From the NCBI GenBank assembly GCA_963849885.1, contig CAWKIV010000010.1:124001-188000 (forward strand): 64,000 nucleotides of DNA, in the 5' to 3' direction. Every line of letters begins with the position of its first letter. Positions within the stretch are counted from its first letter, which is position 1. Shown here piece by piece: positions 55,962 to 64,000 of this stretch. Position numbers and translations under genes: made by a program. The DNA is from CADCTP01 sp963849885 (GTDB lineage: Bacteria > Actinomycetota > Actinomycetes > Mycobacteriales > CADCTP01). A model generated the notes under the pieces. That model did no database searches. It saw nothing but the letters and a program-made list of their open reading frames with translations, and was not told the origin of the DNA.

Positions 55962-56852
55962 ATGACCGCGCCGACAGCGTCGTCGGACCGCCGGGACTGG
56001 ATCACGTTCCTCTCCGACTACGGCCTCGACGACCACCTGGTCGGGGTCTGCAAAGGCGTGATCGCGCGCATCGCGCCGCACGTGCGGATCATCGACGTCT
56101 GCCACCAGGTCAAGCCGCAGGACGTCGGGATCGGCGCCACCATGCTGGCCGAGGCGGTGCCCTACCTGCCGGTGGGCGTGCACCTGGCCCTGGTCGACCC
56201 GTTCAAGGCGACCCACGCCCGCGGGGTGGCGGTCCGCTGCGCCGACGGCTCGGTCTTCGTCTCCCCGGACAACGGGGTGGCCTCCCGCGGCTGGGAGGTG
56301 GTCGGCGGCGCCGAGGAGGCGTACGAGCTGGCCAACCGCGAGCTGTGGGCGACCAACCCGGCCCGCAGCTTCCGCGGCCGCGACATCTTCGCGCCGGTCG
56401 CCGCGCACCTCGCCCGGGGCGTGCCGCTGACCGAGGTCGGCCCGCCGGTGCCGGTCGGCTCGCTGGTGCAGGCCGAGAAGCAGGTCCCGTCCGTGCACGG
56501 CGACCACGTGCACGGCGCGATCCGGATGATCGACCACTTCGGCAACCTCGCGCTCAACGTGCGCCGGTCCGACCTGGAGGCGGCCGGCATCCAGCTCGGC
56601 GACATACTGGAGCTGCGCTGCGGCGGCCGGGCCCTGGAGGTGCCGTTCGCGCTGGCCTTCGGCGAGGTGCCGCCGGGGCGGACGGTGGTCTGCGAGGACT
56701 CGTTCCGGGCGATCACGGTCGCGGTCAACGGCGGCCGGGCCGACCGGGAGCTGCGGGCCGGCTCCGGCGACCCGGTGGTGCTGGGCCGGGTGCACCGGCT
56801 GATCGGGAGCGCTGCGACCAAGGTCTCCGTCGTGGACGGGCGGCCCAGCTAG
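55962..56852 (+). CDS. SAM hydroxide adenosyltransferase/SAM hydrolase (fluorinase-fold, DUF62)
   Basis: 296 residues. WITFLSDYGLDDHLVGVCKGVI, VDPFKATHARGVAV, SPDNGV, SFRGRDIFAPVAAHLA and MIDHFGNLALNVRRSD mark the SAM-dependent chlorinase/fluorinase fold; without halogenase features, the expected reaction is SAM plus water to adenosine and methionine. 10 bp after bS22. Confidence 0.87.
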   Translation: MTAPTASSDRRDWITFLSDYGLDDHLVGVCKGVIARIAPHVRIIDVCHQVKPQDVGIGATMLAEAVPYLPVGVHLALVDPFKATHARGVAVRCADGSVFVSPDNGVASRGWEVVGGAEEAYELANRELWATNPARSFRGRDIFAPVAAHLARGVPLTEVGPPVPVGSLVQAEKQVPSVHGDHVHGAIRMIDHFGNLALNVRRSDLEAAGIQLGDILELRCGGRALEVPFALAFGEVPPGRTVVCEDSFRAITVAVNGGRADRELRAGSGDPVVLGRVHRLIGSAATKVSVVDGRPS

Positions 56853-56904
56853 CCGGCTGAGTACCATCCTTCCGGGAAGCTGCCACGGGAGGGGATGCCG
56901 CGTC

Positions 56905-57972
56905 GTGCCACCTGCCGTGGTCCTGGTCACCGGGGTCAGCCGCCCGCTCGGCGGCCGGCTCGCCGGCCTGCTGGCCGCCGACCCCACGATCGACCGGGTG
57001 GTCGGCGTCGACACGCTGCCGCCGCCCCGGGAGGTCGCGACCCTGCTCGGGCGCACCGAGTTCGTCCGCGCCGACATCCGCAACCCGCTGATCGCGAAGG
57101 TGATCGCGGCCGCCGACGTCGACACGGTCGTGCACCTGAGCATCACCGCGCTGCCCCGCGGCGCCGGCGGCCGGGCGTCGATGAAGGAGATGAACGTCAT
57201 CGGCACCATGCAGCTGCTCGCCGCCTGCCAGAAGGCGGCGTCGGTGCGGCGGCTGGTGGTGAAGTCGACCACGGCGGTGTACGGGTCGTCCTCCCGCGAC
57301 CCGGCGCTGTTCACCGAGGAGACCGAGCCGCGGGCGCTGCCCCGCTCCGGCTACGCGAAGGACGCGGTCGAGGTGGAGGGCTACGTCCGCGGCTTCGCCC
57401 GGCGGCGGCCGGACGTCGCGGTCGGCCTGCTCCGCTTCACCAACTTCATCGGCCCGCGGATCGACAGCCCGCTGGTGCGCTACCTGCGGCTGCCGGTGGT
57501 GCCGACGGTGCTCGGCTTCGACCCGCGGGTGCAGCTGCTGCACGTCGACGACGCGCTGGAGGTGCTGCGGCGGGCGGCGGTGTCCGACACCTCCGGCATC
57601 CTCAACGTGGGCGGCGCCGGGGTGCTGCTGCTGTCCCAGCTCATCCGCCGGGCCGGCCTGGTGCCGGTGCCGGTGCCCGCGCCGGCCGTGCAGCTGGTCG
57701 GCCGGGCGGTGCGGCGCAGCGGCCTGGTCGACTTCTCCCCCGAGCAGGTGCGGTTCCTCGAGTTCGGCCGGGTCGTGGACACCACCCGGCTGCGGGAGGA
57801 CTTCGGGTACGTGCCGCGCTACACGACCGCGGAGGCGTTCGACGACTTCCTCCGGGCCCGGTCGGTGCCGCCGCCGGTGCAGCCGGCCGTGGTGGAGCGG
57901 GTGGAGCGCGGGCTGCTCGACGTCGTGCACCTGGCGGCGGCGACGGCCCGGCCGGGAGGCGGCCATGGGTGA
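56905..57972 (+). CDS. NAD-dependent epimerase/dehydratase (Rv0501 GalE2-like)
   Basis: 355 residues. VVLVTGVSRPLGGRLAGLL (a variant GxxxxxG loop lacking the classic third Gly), VRADIRNPLIAKV, VHLSITA, catalytic SGYAKDAVE (YxxxK), LRFTNFIGPRIDSPLVRYL. The C-terminal extension (AVQLVGRAVRRSGLVDFSPEQVRFLEFGRVVDTTRL) is typical of this actinobacterial subfamily. Overlaps the acyltransferase start by 8 bp. Confidence 0.86.
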   Translation: MPPAVVLVTGVSRPLGGRLAGLLAADPTIDRVVGVDTLPPPREVATLLGRTEFVRADIRNPLIAKVIAAADVDTVVHLSITALPRGAGGRASMKEMNVIGTMQLLAACQKAASVRRLVVKSTTAVYGSSSRDPALFTEETEPRALPRSGYAKDAVEVEGYVRGFARRRPDVAVGLLRFTNFIGPRIDSPLVRYLRLPVVPTVLGFDPRVQLLHVDDALEVLRRAAVSDTSGILNVGGAGVLLLSQLIRRAGLVPVPVPAPAVQLVGRAVRRSGLVDFSPEQVRFLEFGRVVDTTRLREDFGYVPRYTTAEAFDDFLRARSVPPPVQPAVVERVERGLLDVVHLAAATARPGGGHG

Positions 57973-59208
57973 CGCCCGGGTGATCCCCCTGCACGGCGAC
58001 GGCGATCCCGGCCGGCGCGGGGCGGCCCGCTCGCCGAACGGGGCGGCGCCCCGCCGGCGGGCCCGCCGGGCGGTGGAGACCGACCCGCCCGGCGCCGCCC
58101 CGACCGATCCCGCCGCCCCGGCGGACCGTCACTGGCACCGCACTGGCCCGGCACCGGCACCGGCGGCGGCGGGCGCGCCGCCGGCTCCCGCCGGGGCCCG
58201 GGCCGGACCGCCGAGCCACGCCCGAGCGACCGTGCCGACCGTGCCGACCGGGTCGACCGGGTCGACGGGGCCGACCGGGTCGCCGACCCGGGCCGGGCGG
58301 GCGAGTCGGGGCGGGCCGGTGCCGCCGGTGCGGAGCAGAGCCCGGGGGACCCGCCGGGCCGCCCGGAGACCGAGTGGGAGCGCCGGATCGCCGGCGGCCT
58401 CGCCTTCCTCCGCCGCCGGATCACCGGCGACTACGAGGTGGACGACTTCGGCTTCGACCGCGACCTCACCGAGCACCTGCTGGCGCCGCCGTTCCGCCCG
58501 CTGTACGAGAAGTGGTTCCGGGTGGAGGCGACCGGCCTGCAGCACGTGCCGTCGACCGGCGGCGCGCTGGTGGTGGCCAACCACTCCGGCACCGTGCCGG
58601 TGGACGCGGTGATGACCGCGCTCGCCCTGCTCGACCACCACCCCGCCCACCGGCCGCTGCGGATGCTCGGCGCCGACCTGGTCTTCCGGACGCCCGGGCT
58701 GGGCGCGCTGGCCCGCAAGTCCGGGCAGACGCTGGCCTGCAACCCGGACGCCGAGCGGCTGCTCGCCGCCGGCGAGCTGGTCGGGGTGTGGCCGGAGGGC
58801 TTCAAGGGCATCGGCAAGCCGTTCGCCGACCGCTACAAGCTGCAGCGCTTCGGCCGCGGCGGCTTCGTGTCCGCGGCGCTGCGCACCCGGGTGCCGATCG
58901 TGCCGTGCTCGATCGTCGGGGCCGAGGAGATCTACCCGATGCTCGGCAACGCCAAGACGGTGGCCCGGCTGCTCGGCGTGCCGTACCTGCCGATCACCCC
59001 GACCTTCCCGCTGCTCGGCCCGCTCGGGCTGGTGCCGCTGCCGTCGAAGTGGCTCATCGAGTTCGGCGAGCCGATCGACACCTCGGCGCTGCCGGAGGAC
59101 GCCGCCGACGACCCGATGCTCGTCTTCAACCTCACCGACCAGGTGCGGGAGACCATCCAGCAGACGCTCTACCGCCTCCTCCTCCAACGCCAGTCCGTCT
59201 TCCGCTGA
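57965..59208 (+). CDS. PlsC-like lysophospholipid acyltransferase (Rv0502-like), apparent frameshift
   Basis: The conserved start MGDARVIPLHGD is in one frame and the enzyme (WERRIAGGLAFLRRRITGDYEVDDFGFD..., NHSGTVPVDA catalytic HX4D-type motif, GVWPEGFKGIGKPF, VPIVPCSIVGAEEIY) in another; one base appears missing somewhere in the low-complexity linker 58210-58330. Transfers an acyl group to a glycerol-type acceptor in membrane lipid synthesis. If the break is real, a GTG at 58438 could start a shortened protein. Confidence 0.8.
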
Positions 59209-59763
59209 CGCCCGCCGCCCGGGGCCGTGGCCGCTCTCTCAGGACCTGCGTGACCCGGCTGGAAGCCCGCAGCCACTCGCCCAGGTCACGATCGATGCAC
59301 TCCACCGTGAAGACCGCGTCGTCCTCCAGCGCGGACAGGTCCATGTGATGCACCGGCTCGTGGTGCGCGATCCGATTGCGGAGTCGGTGCAGCCGGTCGA
59401 GCGGCCGGTACAGCCGCTCGCGGGTGGAGGGTTGCAGGAGCGGGAAGGCATGCCGCAGTACAGGGGTCCACAGGGTGGCCTCGTACCGGCTGGACAGGAG
59501 ATATCGCCAGAAGCCGAAGGCTGGCAGCCAGCGGCCCACGCACCGCGGCCGTCGCCGTCCCAGCCGGTCGTGCCGCGGTCGAGCACTTCGACGCTGCCGA
59601 TGGTCTCGTACATGGCGCCGCTGGCCAGGCCGTTCCACTGGTGGAGCCGGACGGCGTCGGCCAGCCCGCCACCGGCGGCCGCCCGGTACGGGACGAGCCG
59701 CTCGGCGGTCAGGTAGCGCTCCAGAGCCGCTGCGGGCAGGGACTCGACGGCGGGCGTTGTCAC
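59132..59763 (-). pseudogene. Decayed Abi-like protein
   Basis: The N-terminal piece (LERYLTAERLVPYRAAAGGGLADAVRLHQWNGLASGAMYETIGSVEVLDR) and, in another frame, AFGFWRYLLSSRYEATLWTPVLRHAFP...LDRLHRLRNRIAHHEPVH match the Abi-like/HEPN family (Rx4-6H-type RNRIAHHE motif). The two parts join near 59530 with a frame change, and the usual stretch between them (roughly 60 residues) is missing, so this looks like a real deletion rather than a read error. It runs into the acyltransferase 3' end. Confidence 0.65.
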
Positions 59764-59798
59764 TCGGCCAGGTCCTCGGTAGGGTTGCCTACCGGACA

Positions 59799-59840
59799 CC
59801 CCGGAAGGCCTCTGACCACGACGTGGTCATGTCTCCGGGG
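59799..59840 (+). terminator. Strong hairpin with T-run
   Basis: Outer stem CCCCGGA (59799-59805)/TCCGGGG (59834-59840) and inner stem TGACCAC (59813-59819)/GTGGTCA (59823-59829), followed by TTTTGCTTT on the plus strand. It may serve as a bidirectional terminator between the TetR gene and the decayed Abi-like gene. Confidence 0.6.
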
Positions 59841-59909
59841 TTTTGCTTTGGGCCGTCGGTCCCGCCTCCGGCTCCGGCCAGCCCCGACCGAAGCCGCAAA
59901 CTTAGCTCA

Positions 59910-60668
59910 TCAGATCGGGGCGCGCTCGGCGGGTGCCGGCAGGGGGGTGCCGGGGGGCCAGCCGGCGACGGGCTCGGGCAGGCCCATCGCCTCGGCGAGC
60001 AGCCGGACCAGGCCGAGGAAGAGCGACTCCTGCACCTCCGGCCCGTGCCAGCCGAGGTGGCCGTACGCCTCCAGCGTGACCTGCCCGTGCAGGGCCGCCC
60101 AGGTGTGGACCAGGGCGACCTCGGTGGCCGGGTCGGCGCCGTGCAGCACCGTGTCGGCGAAGGCCTCCGCCAGCACCGGCGGCACGGACAGCGGGCGGGG
60201 CTGCCGGGTGCCGGCCTCCTCGGCCTCCCGGATCAGGCTGCGCAGGCCCTCCATGGCCCGCAGCGCCGCGGCCTTGCCGGGGTCGTCCGCACTCTCCTGG
60301 TGGCCCCGGGGCACCCCGGTCAGCGGCGGCCCGAAGACCAGCGTGAAGCCCTGGGGGTCGGTCAGCGCCCAGGTCCGGTACGCCCGGGCGACGGCCAGGA
60401 AGCGCCCGCCGGCGTCCCCGGCCGGCACCGAGTCGCGCGCCTTCTCGATCTGCACGGCCAGGTCGGTCAGCGTGTCGGTGATGAGGGCGGTGAGCAGCCC
60501 CTCCCGGCCGTCGAAGTAGCGGTAGAGGCCGGGCGCCGACATCCGCATGTCCCGGGCGACGTCGGACAGCCGGACGTCGATGGTCCCCTCGGCGCGCATC
60601 CGGGCCAGCGCGGTCTGCTTGATCTCCCGGATCGTCGCCTCGCGGGTCGCCTCCCGACGGGTCTGCAT
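59910..60668 (-). CDS. TetR family regulator with WHG-type C-terminal domain
   Basis: 252 residues from ATG 60668 (MQTRREATREATIREIKQTAL). HTH: VRLSDVARDMRMSAPGLYRYFDGREGLLTALI. The C-terminal domain contains WALTDPQGFTLVFGPPLTG (TetR_C_33/WHG type). Ribosome binding site GGAGGTGG 6 nt upstream; TTGCTG-N18-TAGGAC gives a likely promoter. Divergent from the MMPL gene it presumably represses. Confidence 0.88.
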   Translation of the reverse strand: MQTRREATREATIREIKQTALARMRAEGTIDVRLSDVARDMRMSAPGLYRYFDGREGLLTALITDTLTDLAVQIEKARDSVPAGDAGGRFLAVARAYRTWALTDPQGFTLVFGPPLTGVPRGHQESADDPGKAAALRAMEGLRSLIREAEEAGTRQPRPLSVPPVLAEAFADTVLHGADPATEVALVHTWAALHGQVTLEAYGHLGWHGPEVQESLFLGLVRLLAEAMGLPEPVAGWPPGTPLPAPAERAPI

Positions 60669-60724
60669 CGACCGCCACCTCCAACTGGGTCCTACCCCTC
60701 TCAGCATTTCATCAGCAAAGCCCC

Positions 60725-60785
60725 TTGACAATGTTACGACCCTTGCCTTCTGCTATGGCACATCGCACTGCGAAGACTCGTAACA
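60725..60785 (+). promoter_or_regulatory. Promoter and inverted repeats between TetR and MMPL genes
   Basis: TTGACA (60725-60730) is a consensus -35; a TGCTAT -10 candidate sits at an over-long 20-bp spacing. Perfect 8-bp inverted repeats TGTTACGA (60732-60739) and TCGTAACA (60778-60785) bracket the region, the second touching the AGGAGG ribosome binding site (60785-60790). Likely TetR operator half-sites. Confidence 0.55.
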
Positions 60786-60795
60786 GGAGGCAAGG

Positions 60796-62988
60796 ATGGT
60801 CCCGGTTCCGAGCACCGAACCCCGGGTGGGCGCCCTCGGACGCCTGGCCGGCTCCGCGTACCGGCATCGCGTGCTGGTCGTCGTCCTCTGGCTGGCCGCG
60901 GTCGCCGGCGCGGTCGGGCTGTCCGCCGTGGCCAGCGGCGAGTTCCGGGCCGACTACACGGTCCGCGGCTCCGACTCGCGGGCCGCCCAGGACCTGCTGG
61001 CCGAGCGCTTCCCGGCGATGTCCGGCGAGCACGTCGACGTGGTGGTCCGCTCCGACGCCGGGCCGGTCACCGCGCCGGCGGTGCGCACCGAGGTGGAGCG
61101 GCTGCTGGCCGAGATCGCCACCGTGCCGCACGTGCGCGGCGTGCCCGGCCCGTACGAGGCGCCCGGCGCGGTCTCGGCGGACGGGAGCACCCTGCGGGCC
61201 ACCGTCCAGCTCGACGCGGCCACCCCGGCCGAGATGCCGGTCGAGGACACCGAGCGGATCATCGCGCTGGTCGAGGACGCGCAGCGACCCGGCCTGCAGG
61301 TCGCGGCCGGGGGCCAGACCGTCCAGGCCGCCCAGCAGGGCGAGATCGGCTCCGAGGGCATCGGGCTGGCCGCCGCCGCGGTGATCCTGCTGCTCGTCTT
61401 CGGCTCCGTGGTCGCCGCCGGGCTGCCGATCCTGGTCGCCGTGGTCGGGCTCGGGGTGAGCGCCTCCCTGGTCGGCGTGGTCGCCGCGCTGGTCGACGTG
61501 CCGGACTGGTCGACCTCGCTGGCCGCGATGATGGGCATCGGCGTCGGGGTGGACTACGTGCTGCTGCTGGTCACCCGCTACCGGGAGTTCCTGGCCCGCG
61601 GTCTGGAGCCGCGTGCCGCCACCATGGCCACCGCGGACACCGCCGGCCGGGCCGTGCTGGTGGCCGGCAGCACGGTGGTGATCAGCCTGCTCGGGCTGTT
61701 CGCCATGGGGCTGACCGCGATGCGCGGCGCCGCGCTGGTGACGATCCTGGCCGTCGGCGTGGTCATGCTGGCCGCGGTGACCCTGCTGCCCGCGCTGCTC
61801 GGCTTCGTCGGCCGGCGGATCGACCGGCTGCGCGTCCCCGGGCTGCGGCCGGCCGCCGCCGACACCGGCACCGGGCTGGCCGCCCGCTGGAGCCGGGTCG
61901 TCCAGCGCCGCCCGTGGACCGCGCTGACCGCCGGCGTGCTCGTGCTCGGCGTGCTCGCGCTGCCGTTCCTCGGCGTCCGGTACGGCTTCCCGGACGCCGG
62001 CAACGACCGCGCCGGGACCACCACCCGGCAGGCGTACGAGCTGCTCGCCGACGGCTTCGGCCCGGGCGCGAACGGCCCGCTGCTGCTGGTCGCCGACGGC
62101 GGCCCGGCCGTCCTGGCCGGCCTGCGGGACGGGATCGCCGCCACCCCGGGCGTGGCCGCGGTGCTGCCGCCGCAGACCAGCCCGGCCGGCGACGCCGCGG
62201 TGATGACGGTGCTGCCCACCACCAGCCCGCAGTCCGAGGAGACCAAGCAGCTGGTGCGCACGCTGCGGGCCGAGGTGGCCGGGACCGGCGTGCACGTCGG
62301 CGGGGTGACCGCGGCCGGCATCGACTCCACCGACGACACCGCGGCCCGGCTGCCGCTGCTGGTCGGCGGCGTGGTCGGGCTGTCCTTCCTGCTGCTGCTC
62401 ACCGTCTTCCGCAGCGTCACCATCGCGGTCAAGGCCGCACTGCTCAACCTGCTGTCGCTGGCCGCCGCGTACGGGGTGGTGGCGCTGGTGCTGCAGGGCG
62501 GCTGGGCCGGCCAGCTGATCGGCATCGACACCGAGACGCCGCTGCCGTCCTTCGTGCCGGTGCTGATGTTCGCCGTGCTGTTCGGGCTGTCCATGGACTA
62601 CGAGGTCTTCCTGGTCACCCGGATCCGGGAGCAGTGGCTGCGCACCGGCGACAACTCCGCCAGCGTGGCCGGCGGGCTGGCCGCCACCGCCCGGGTGGTG
62701 ACCGCGGCCGCGGCGATCATGGTGGCGGTCTTCGCCGCCTTCGTGCCCAGCCCGCAGGTCTTCCTCAAGGTGATCGGGGTCGGGATGGCCGCGGCCATCC
62801 TCATCGACGCCACCCTGGTCCGGATGGTGCTGGTGCCGGCGGCGATGCAGCTGATGGGCCGGGCCACCTGGTGGCTGCCGGGCTGGCTGGACCGGCTGCT
62901 GCCGCGGGTGCGGATCGAGGGCGCGGACGACCACGGCGCCCCGCCGGAGCCGCCGCGGGAGCGGGTGCCCGAGCCGGCCCTGGCCTGA
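60796..62988 (+). CDS. MMPL family transporter
   Basis: 730 residues in the RND layout: helix 1 (HRVLVVVLWLAAVAGAVGLSAV), outside domain, five helices with MGIGVGVDYVLLLVTRYREFLARG, a second outside domain (about 385-510), five helices with LFGLSMDYEVFLVTRIREQWLRTG. Actinobacterial members export lipids or small molecules, often under TetR control as here. ATG follows AGGAGG by 5 nt. Only distantly like the cluster MMPL. Confidence 0.9.
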   Translation: MVPVPSTEPRVGALGRLAGSAYRHRVLVVVLWLAAVAGAVGLSAVASGEFRADYTVRGSDSRAAQDLLAERFPAMSGEHVDVVVRSDAGPVTAPAVRTEVERLLAEIATVPHVRGVPGPYEAPGAVSADGSTLRATVQLDAATPAEMPVEDTERIIALVEDAQRPGLQVAAGGQTVQAAQQGEIGSEGIGLAAAAVILLLVFGSVVAAGLPILVAVVGLGVSASLVGVVAALVDVPDWSTSLAAMMGIGVGVDYVLLLVTRYREFLARGLEPRAATMATADTAGRAVLVAGSTVVISLLGLFAMGLTAMRGAALVTILAVGVVMLAAVTLLPALLGFVGRRIDRLRVPGLRPAAADTGTGLAARWSRVVQRRPWTALTAGVLVLGVLALPFLGVRYGFPDAGNDRAGTTTRQAYELLADGFGPGANGPLLLVADGGPAVLAGLRDGIAATPGVAAVLPPQTSPAGDAAVMTVLPTTSPQSEETKQLVRTLRAEVAGTGVHVGGVTAAGIDSTDDTAARLPLLVGGVVGLSFLLLLTVFRSVTIAVKAALLNLLSLAAAYGVVALVLQGGWAGQLIGIDTETPLPSFVPVLMFAVLFGLSMDYEVFLVTRIREQWLRTGDNSASVAGGLAATARVVTAAAAIMVAVFAAFVPSPQVFLKVIGVGMAAAILIDATLVRMVLVPAAMQLMGRATWWLPGWLDRLLPRVRIEGADDHGAPPEPPRERVPEPALA

Positions 62989-63020
62989 GCGGGCGGACGG
63001 CGGCCGCCGGCGCGGCGGCC

Positions 63021-63114
63021 GCCGTCAGTGCCGGCGGCGGTGGCCGGCCCGGCGGCGGCCGTCAGTGCCGGCGGCGGTGGCCGGCCCGGCGGCTGCCGTC
63101 AGTGCCGGCGGCGG
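63021..63114 (+). repeat. 37-bp tandem repeat at the phosphatase 3' end
   Basis: Two full units (63021-63057, 63058-63094) that differ at one base and a partial third (63095-63114). The third unit includes the stop codon and last codons (RRRH) of the convergent-strand phosphatase gene, so the array duplicates that gene's 3' end. Confidence 0.75.
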
Positions 63115-63980
63115 CGCAGCGCCAGCGCGGTGGCGACGCCGCCGCCGACCGCGCCGAGCCCGAGCGCGGTCGGCACCCCCACCTTCGCCGCCTTCCGGCC
63201 GGTGCGGTAGTCGCGCACCGGCCAGCCGCGCGCCCGGGCCTCCATCCGCAGCGCGGAGTCCGGGTTGATCGCCACCGCGGTGCCCACCGAGGTCAGCATC
63301 GGCAGGTCGTTGATCGAGTCGCTGTACGCCGAGCAGCGGGCCAGGTCCAGTCCCTCCCGGTCGGCCAGCGCGATCACCGCGGCCGCCTTCGCCGGACCGT
63401 GCAGCGGCTCGCCGACCAGCCGCCCGGTGTAGACCCCGTCCACCACCTCGGACACCGTGCCGAGCGCGCCGGTGAAGCCGAGCCGGCGGGCGATGATCGA
63501 GGCCAGCTCCACCGGCGTCGCGGTGACCAGCCAGACCCGCTGGCCGTCGGCCAGGTGCTGCTGGGCCAGTGCCCGGGTGCCGGACCAGATCCGCTCGGCC
63601 ATCAGCTCGTCGTAGATGTCCTCGCCGAGGGAGACGATCTCGTCCACCCGCTTGCCGGCGACGAAGGCGAGCGCGGCCTCCCGGGCCGAGGACATGCCCT
63701 CGGCGGTCTCCCGGCCGCCGACCCGGAACTTGACCTGCTGCCAGGCGAAGTCGGCCAGGTCGCGGCTGGAGAAGAACTTCCGGGCGGCCAGCCCGCGGGC
63801 GAAGTGGTAGATCGACGCCCCGGCGATCACCGTGTTGTCCACGTCGAAGAACGCGCCGGCGGTCGGGTCCGGCGGGACCGTCAGCGCGGCCTCGACCTCG
63901 GCGACCGCCGCGGACGCGGTGCCGGCGAGGGCCGCCCGGGCCTCGCGCGAGTCGCGGGAGCGGAGCTTCAGGCGGGCCAC
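63099..63980 (-). CDS. HAD-IB family phosphatase (SerB1-like, Rv0505c position)
   Basis: 293 residues. FFDVDNTVI (DxDxT, motif I, about 43-51), WLVTATPVELASIIARRLG (motif II), and DREGLDLARCSAYSDSINDLPML (motif IV DxxxD). A C-terminal hydrophobic segment (VPTALGLGAVGGGVATALALRRRRH) could be a membrane tail. Hydrolyses a phosphomonoester, phosphoserine-like by family. GTG start at 63980. Confidence 0.87.
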   Translation of the reverse strand: MARLKLRSRDSREARAALAGTASAAVAEVEAALTVPPDPTAGAFFDVDNTVIAGASIYHFARGLAARKFFSSRDLADFAWQQVKFRVGGRETAEGMSSAREAALAFVAGKRVDEIVSLGEDIYDELMAERIWSGTRALAQQHLADGQRVWLVTATPVELASIIARRLGFTGALGTVSEVVDGVYTGRLVGEPLHGPAKAAAVIALADREGLDLARCSAYSDSINDLPMLTSVGTAVAINPDSALRMEARARGWPVRDYRTGRKAAKVGVPTALGLGAVGGGVATALALRRRRH

Positions 63981-64000
63981 GGCGATGCAGTCCCTTCTCG

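Noticed and set aside
55962..56852. Halogenase (fluorinase/chlorinase)
   Set aside because: The protein has the general DUF62 fold and sits in a conserved core block next to bS22; nothing visible supports halide chemistry, and SAM hydrolysis is the usual activity.
59799..59850. tRNA or attachment-site-like hairpin
   Set aside because: The stems do not form a cloverleaf, there is no anticodon loop or CCA/TpsiC motif and no integrase nearby; a terminator explains it better.

Overview
The window is very GC-rich (strong G/C third-position bias, frequent GTG starts, 4-bp GTGA/ATGA gene overlaps) and comes from a mycothiol-producing actinobacterium. mshA, senX3/regX3, HbhA- and DUF2516-type genes, the tiny ribosomal protein bS22 and a BldC-like regulator support this. 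The genus cannot be fixed by eye. Gene order follows two blocks known from Mycobacterium: ygfZ/pabC/nitrobindin (compare Rv0811c-Rv0813c) and HTH/hbhA/DUF2516, then murB, mshA, ybjN, gpm, senX3/regX3, the Rv0495c, Rv0497 and Rv0498 types, proC, Rv0500A, bS22, galE2-like, acyltransferase, serB1-like (compare Rv0474-Rv0505c).

Layout. 0-7 kb: DsrE protein, nitrobindin, lipoprotein, a compact structured intergenic region (about 1.91-2.11 kb) with its own apparent minus-strand promoter and a 12-codon ORF, pabC (frameshifted), ygfZ, an oxidoreductase, a BKACE-type enzyme and an asparaginase-II protein. 7-14 kb: a sigma-like membrane protein, pirin, HTH/hbhA/DUF2516, acetyltransferase, macrodomain, mycothiol-dependent enzyme family and methyltransferase. 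14-34.3 kb: a biosynthetic gene cluster inserted beside murB. 34.5-45.4 kb: murB, DedA, mshA, ybjN, DUF1697, gpm, TetR/UvrA-like resistance pair, phoU, senX3-regX3. 45.4-46.5 kb: a nuclease-like gene bracketed by inverted copies of a palindromic element. 46.5-59.2 kb: conserved block including proline dehydrogenase/proC, a MacAB-like exporter, bldC-like, bS22, SAM hydrolase, epimerase and acyltransferase. 59.2-64 kb: decayed Abi-like gene, TetR/MMPL divergent pair and a SerB-like phosphatase.

The biosynthetic cluster is the main accessory feature. One long minus-strand operon (34276 down to 15377) encodes FAAL-PCP-Cy-A-PCP-Ox plus a thioester reductase, a DUF6875-like/transglutaminase-like fusion, two stand-alone carrier proteins, two adenylate-forming ligases, an alpha/beta hydrolase, an MMPL exporter, a kynurenine formamidase-tryptophan 2,3-dioxygenase fusion and an acyl-CoA dehydrogenase; a convergent P450 ends against it. 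The A-domain pocket reads DLYNLSLIWK, the cysteine code. With a DxxxxD cyclization domain, a SagB-like oxidase and a reductase, this predicts an acyl- or aryl-thiazole aldehyde/alcohol, possibly using a tryptophan/kynurenine-derived unit.

Apparent single- or two-base frameshifts interrupt several conserved genes (pabC, the NRPS twice, a MacA-like adaptor, the PlsC-like acyltransferase, and the repeat-rich Rv0497-like gene five times). Their spread over conserved genes points mainly to indel errors in GC-rich sequence rather than true decay, which also bears on any claimed fusion.
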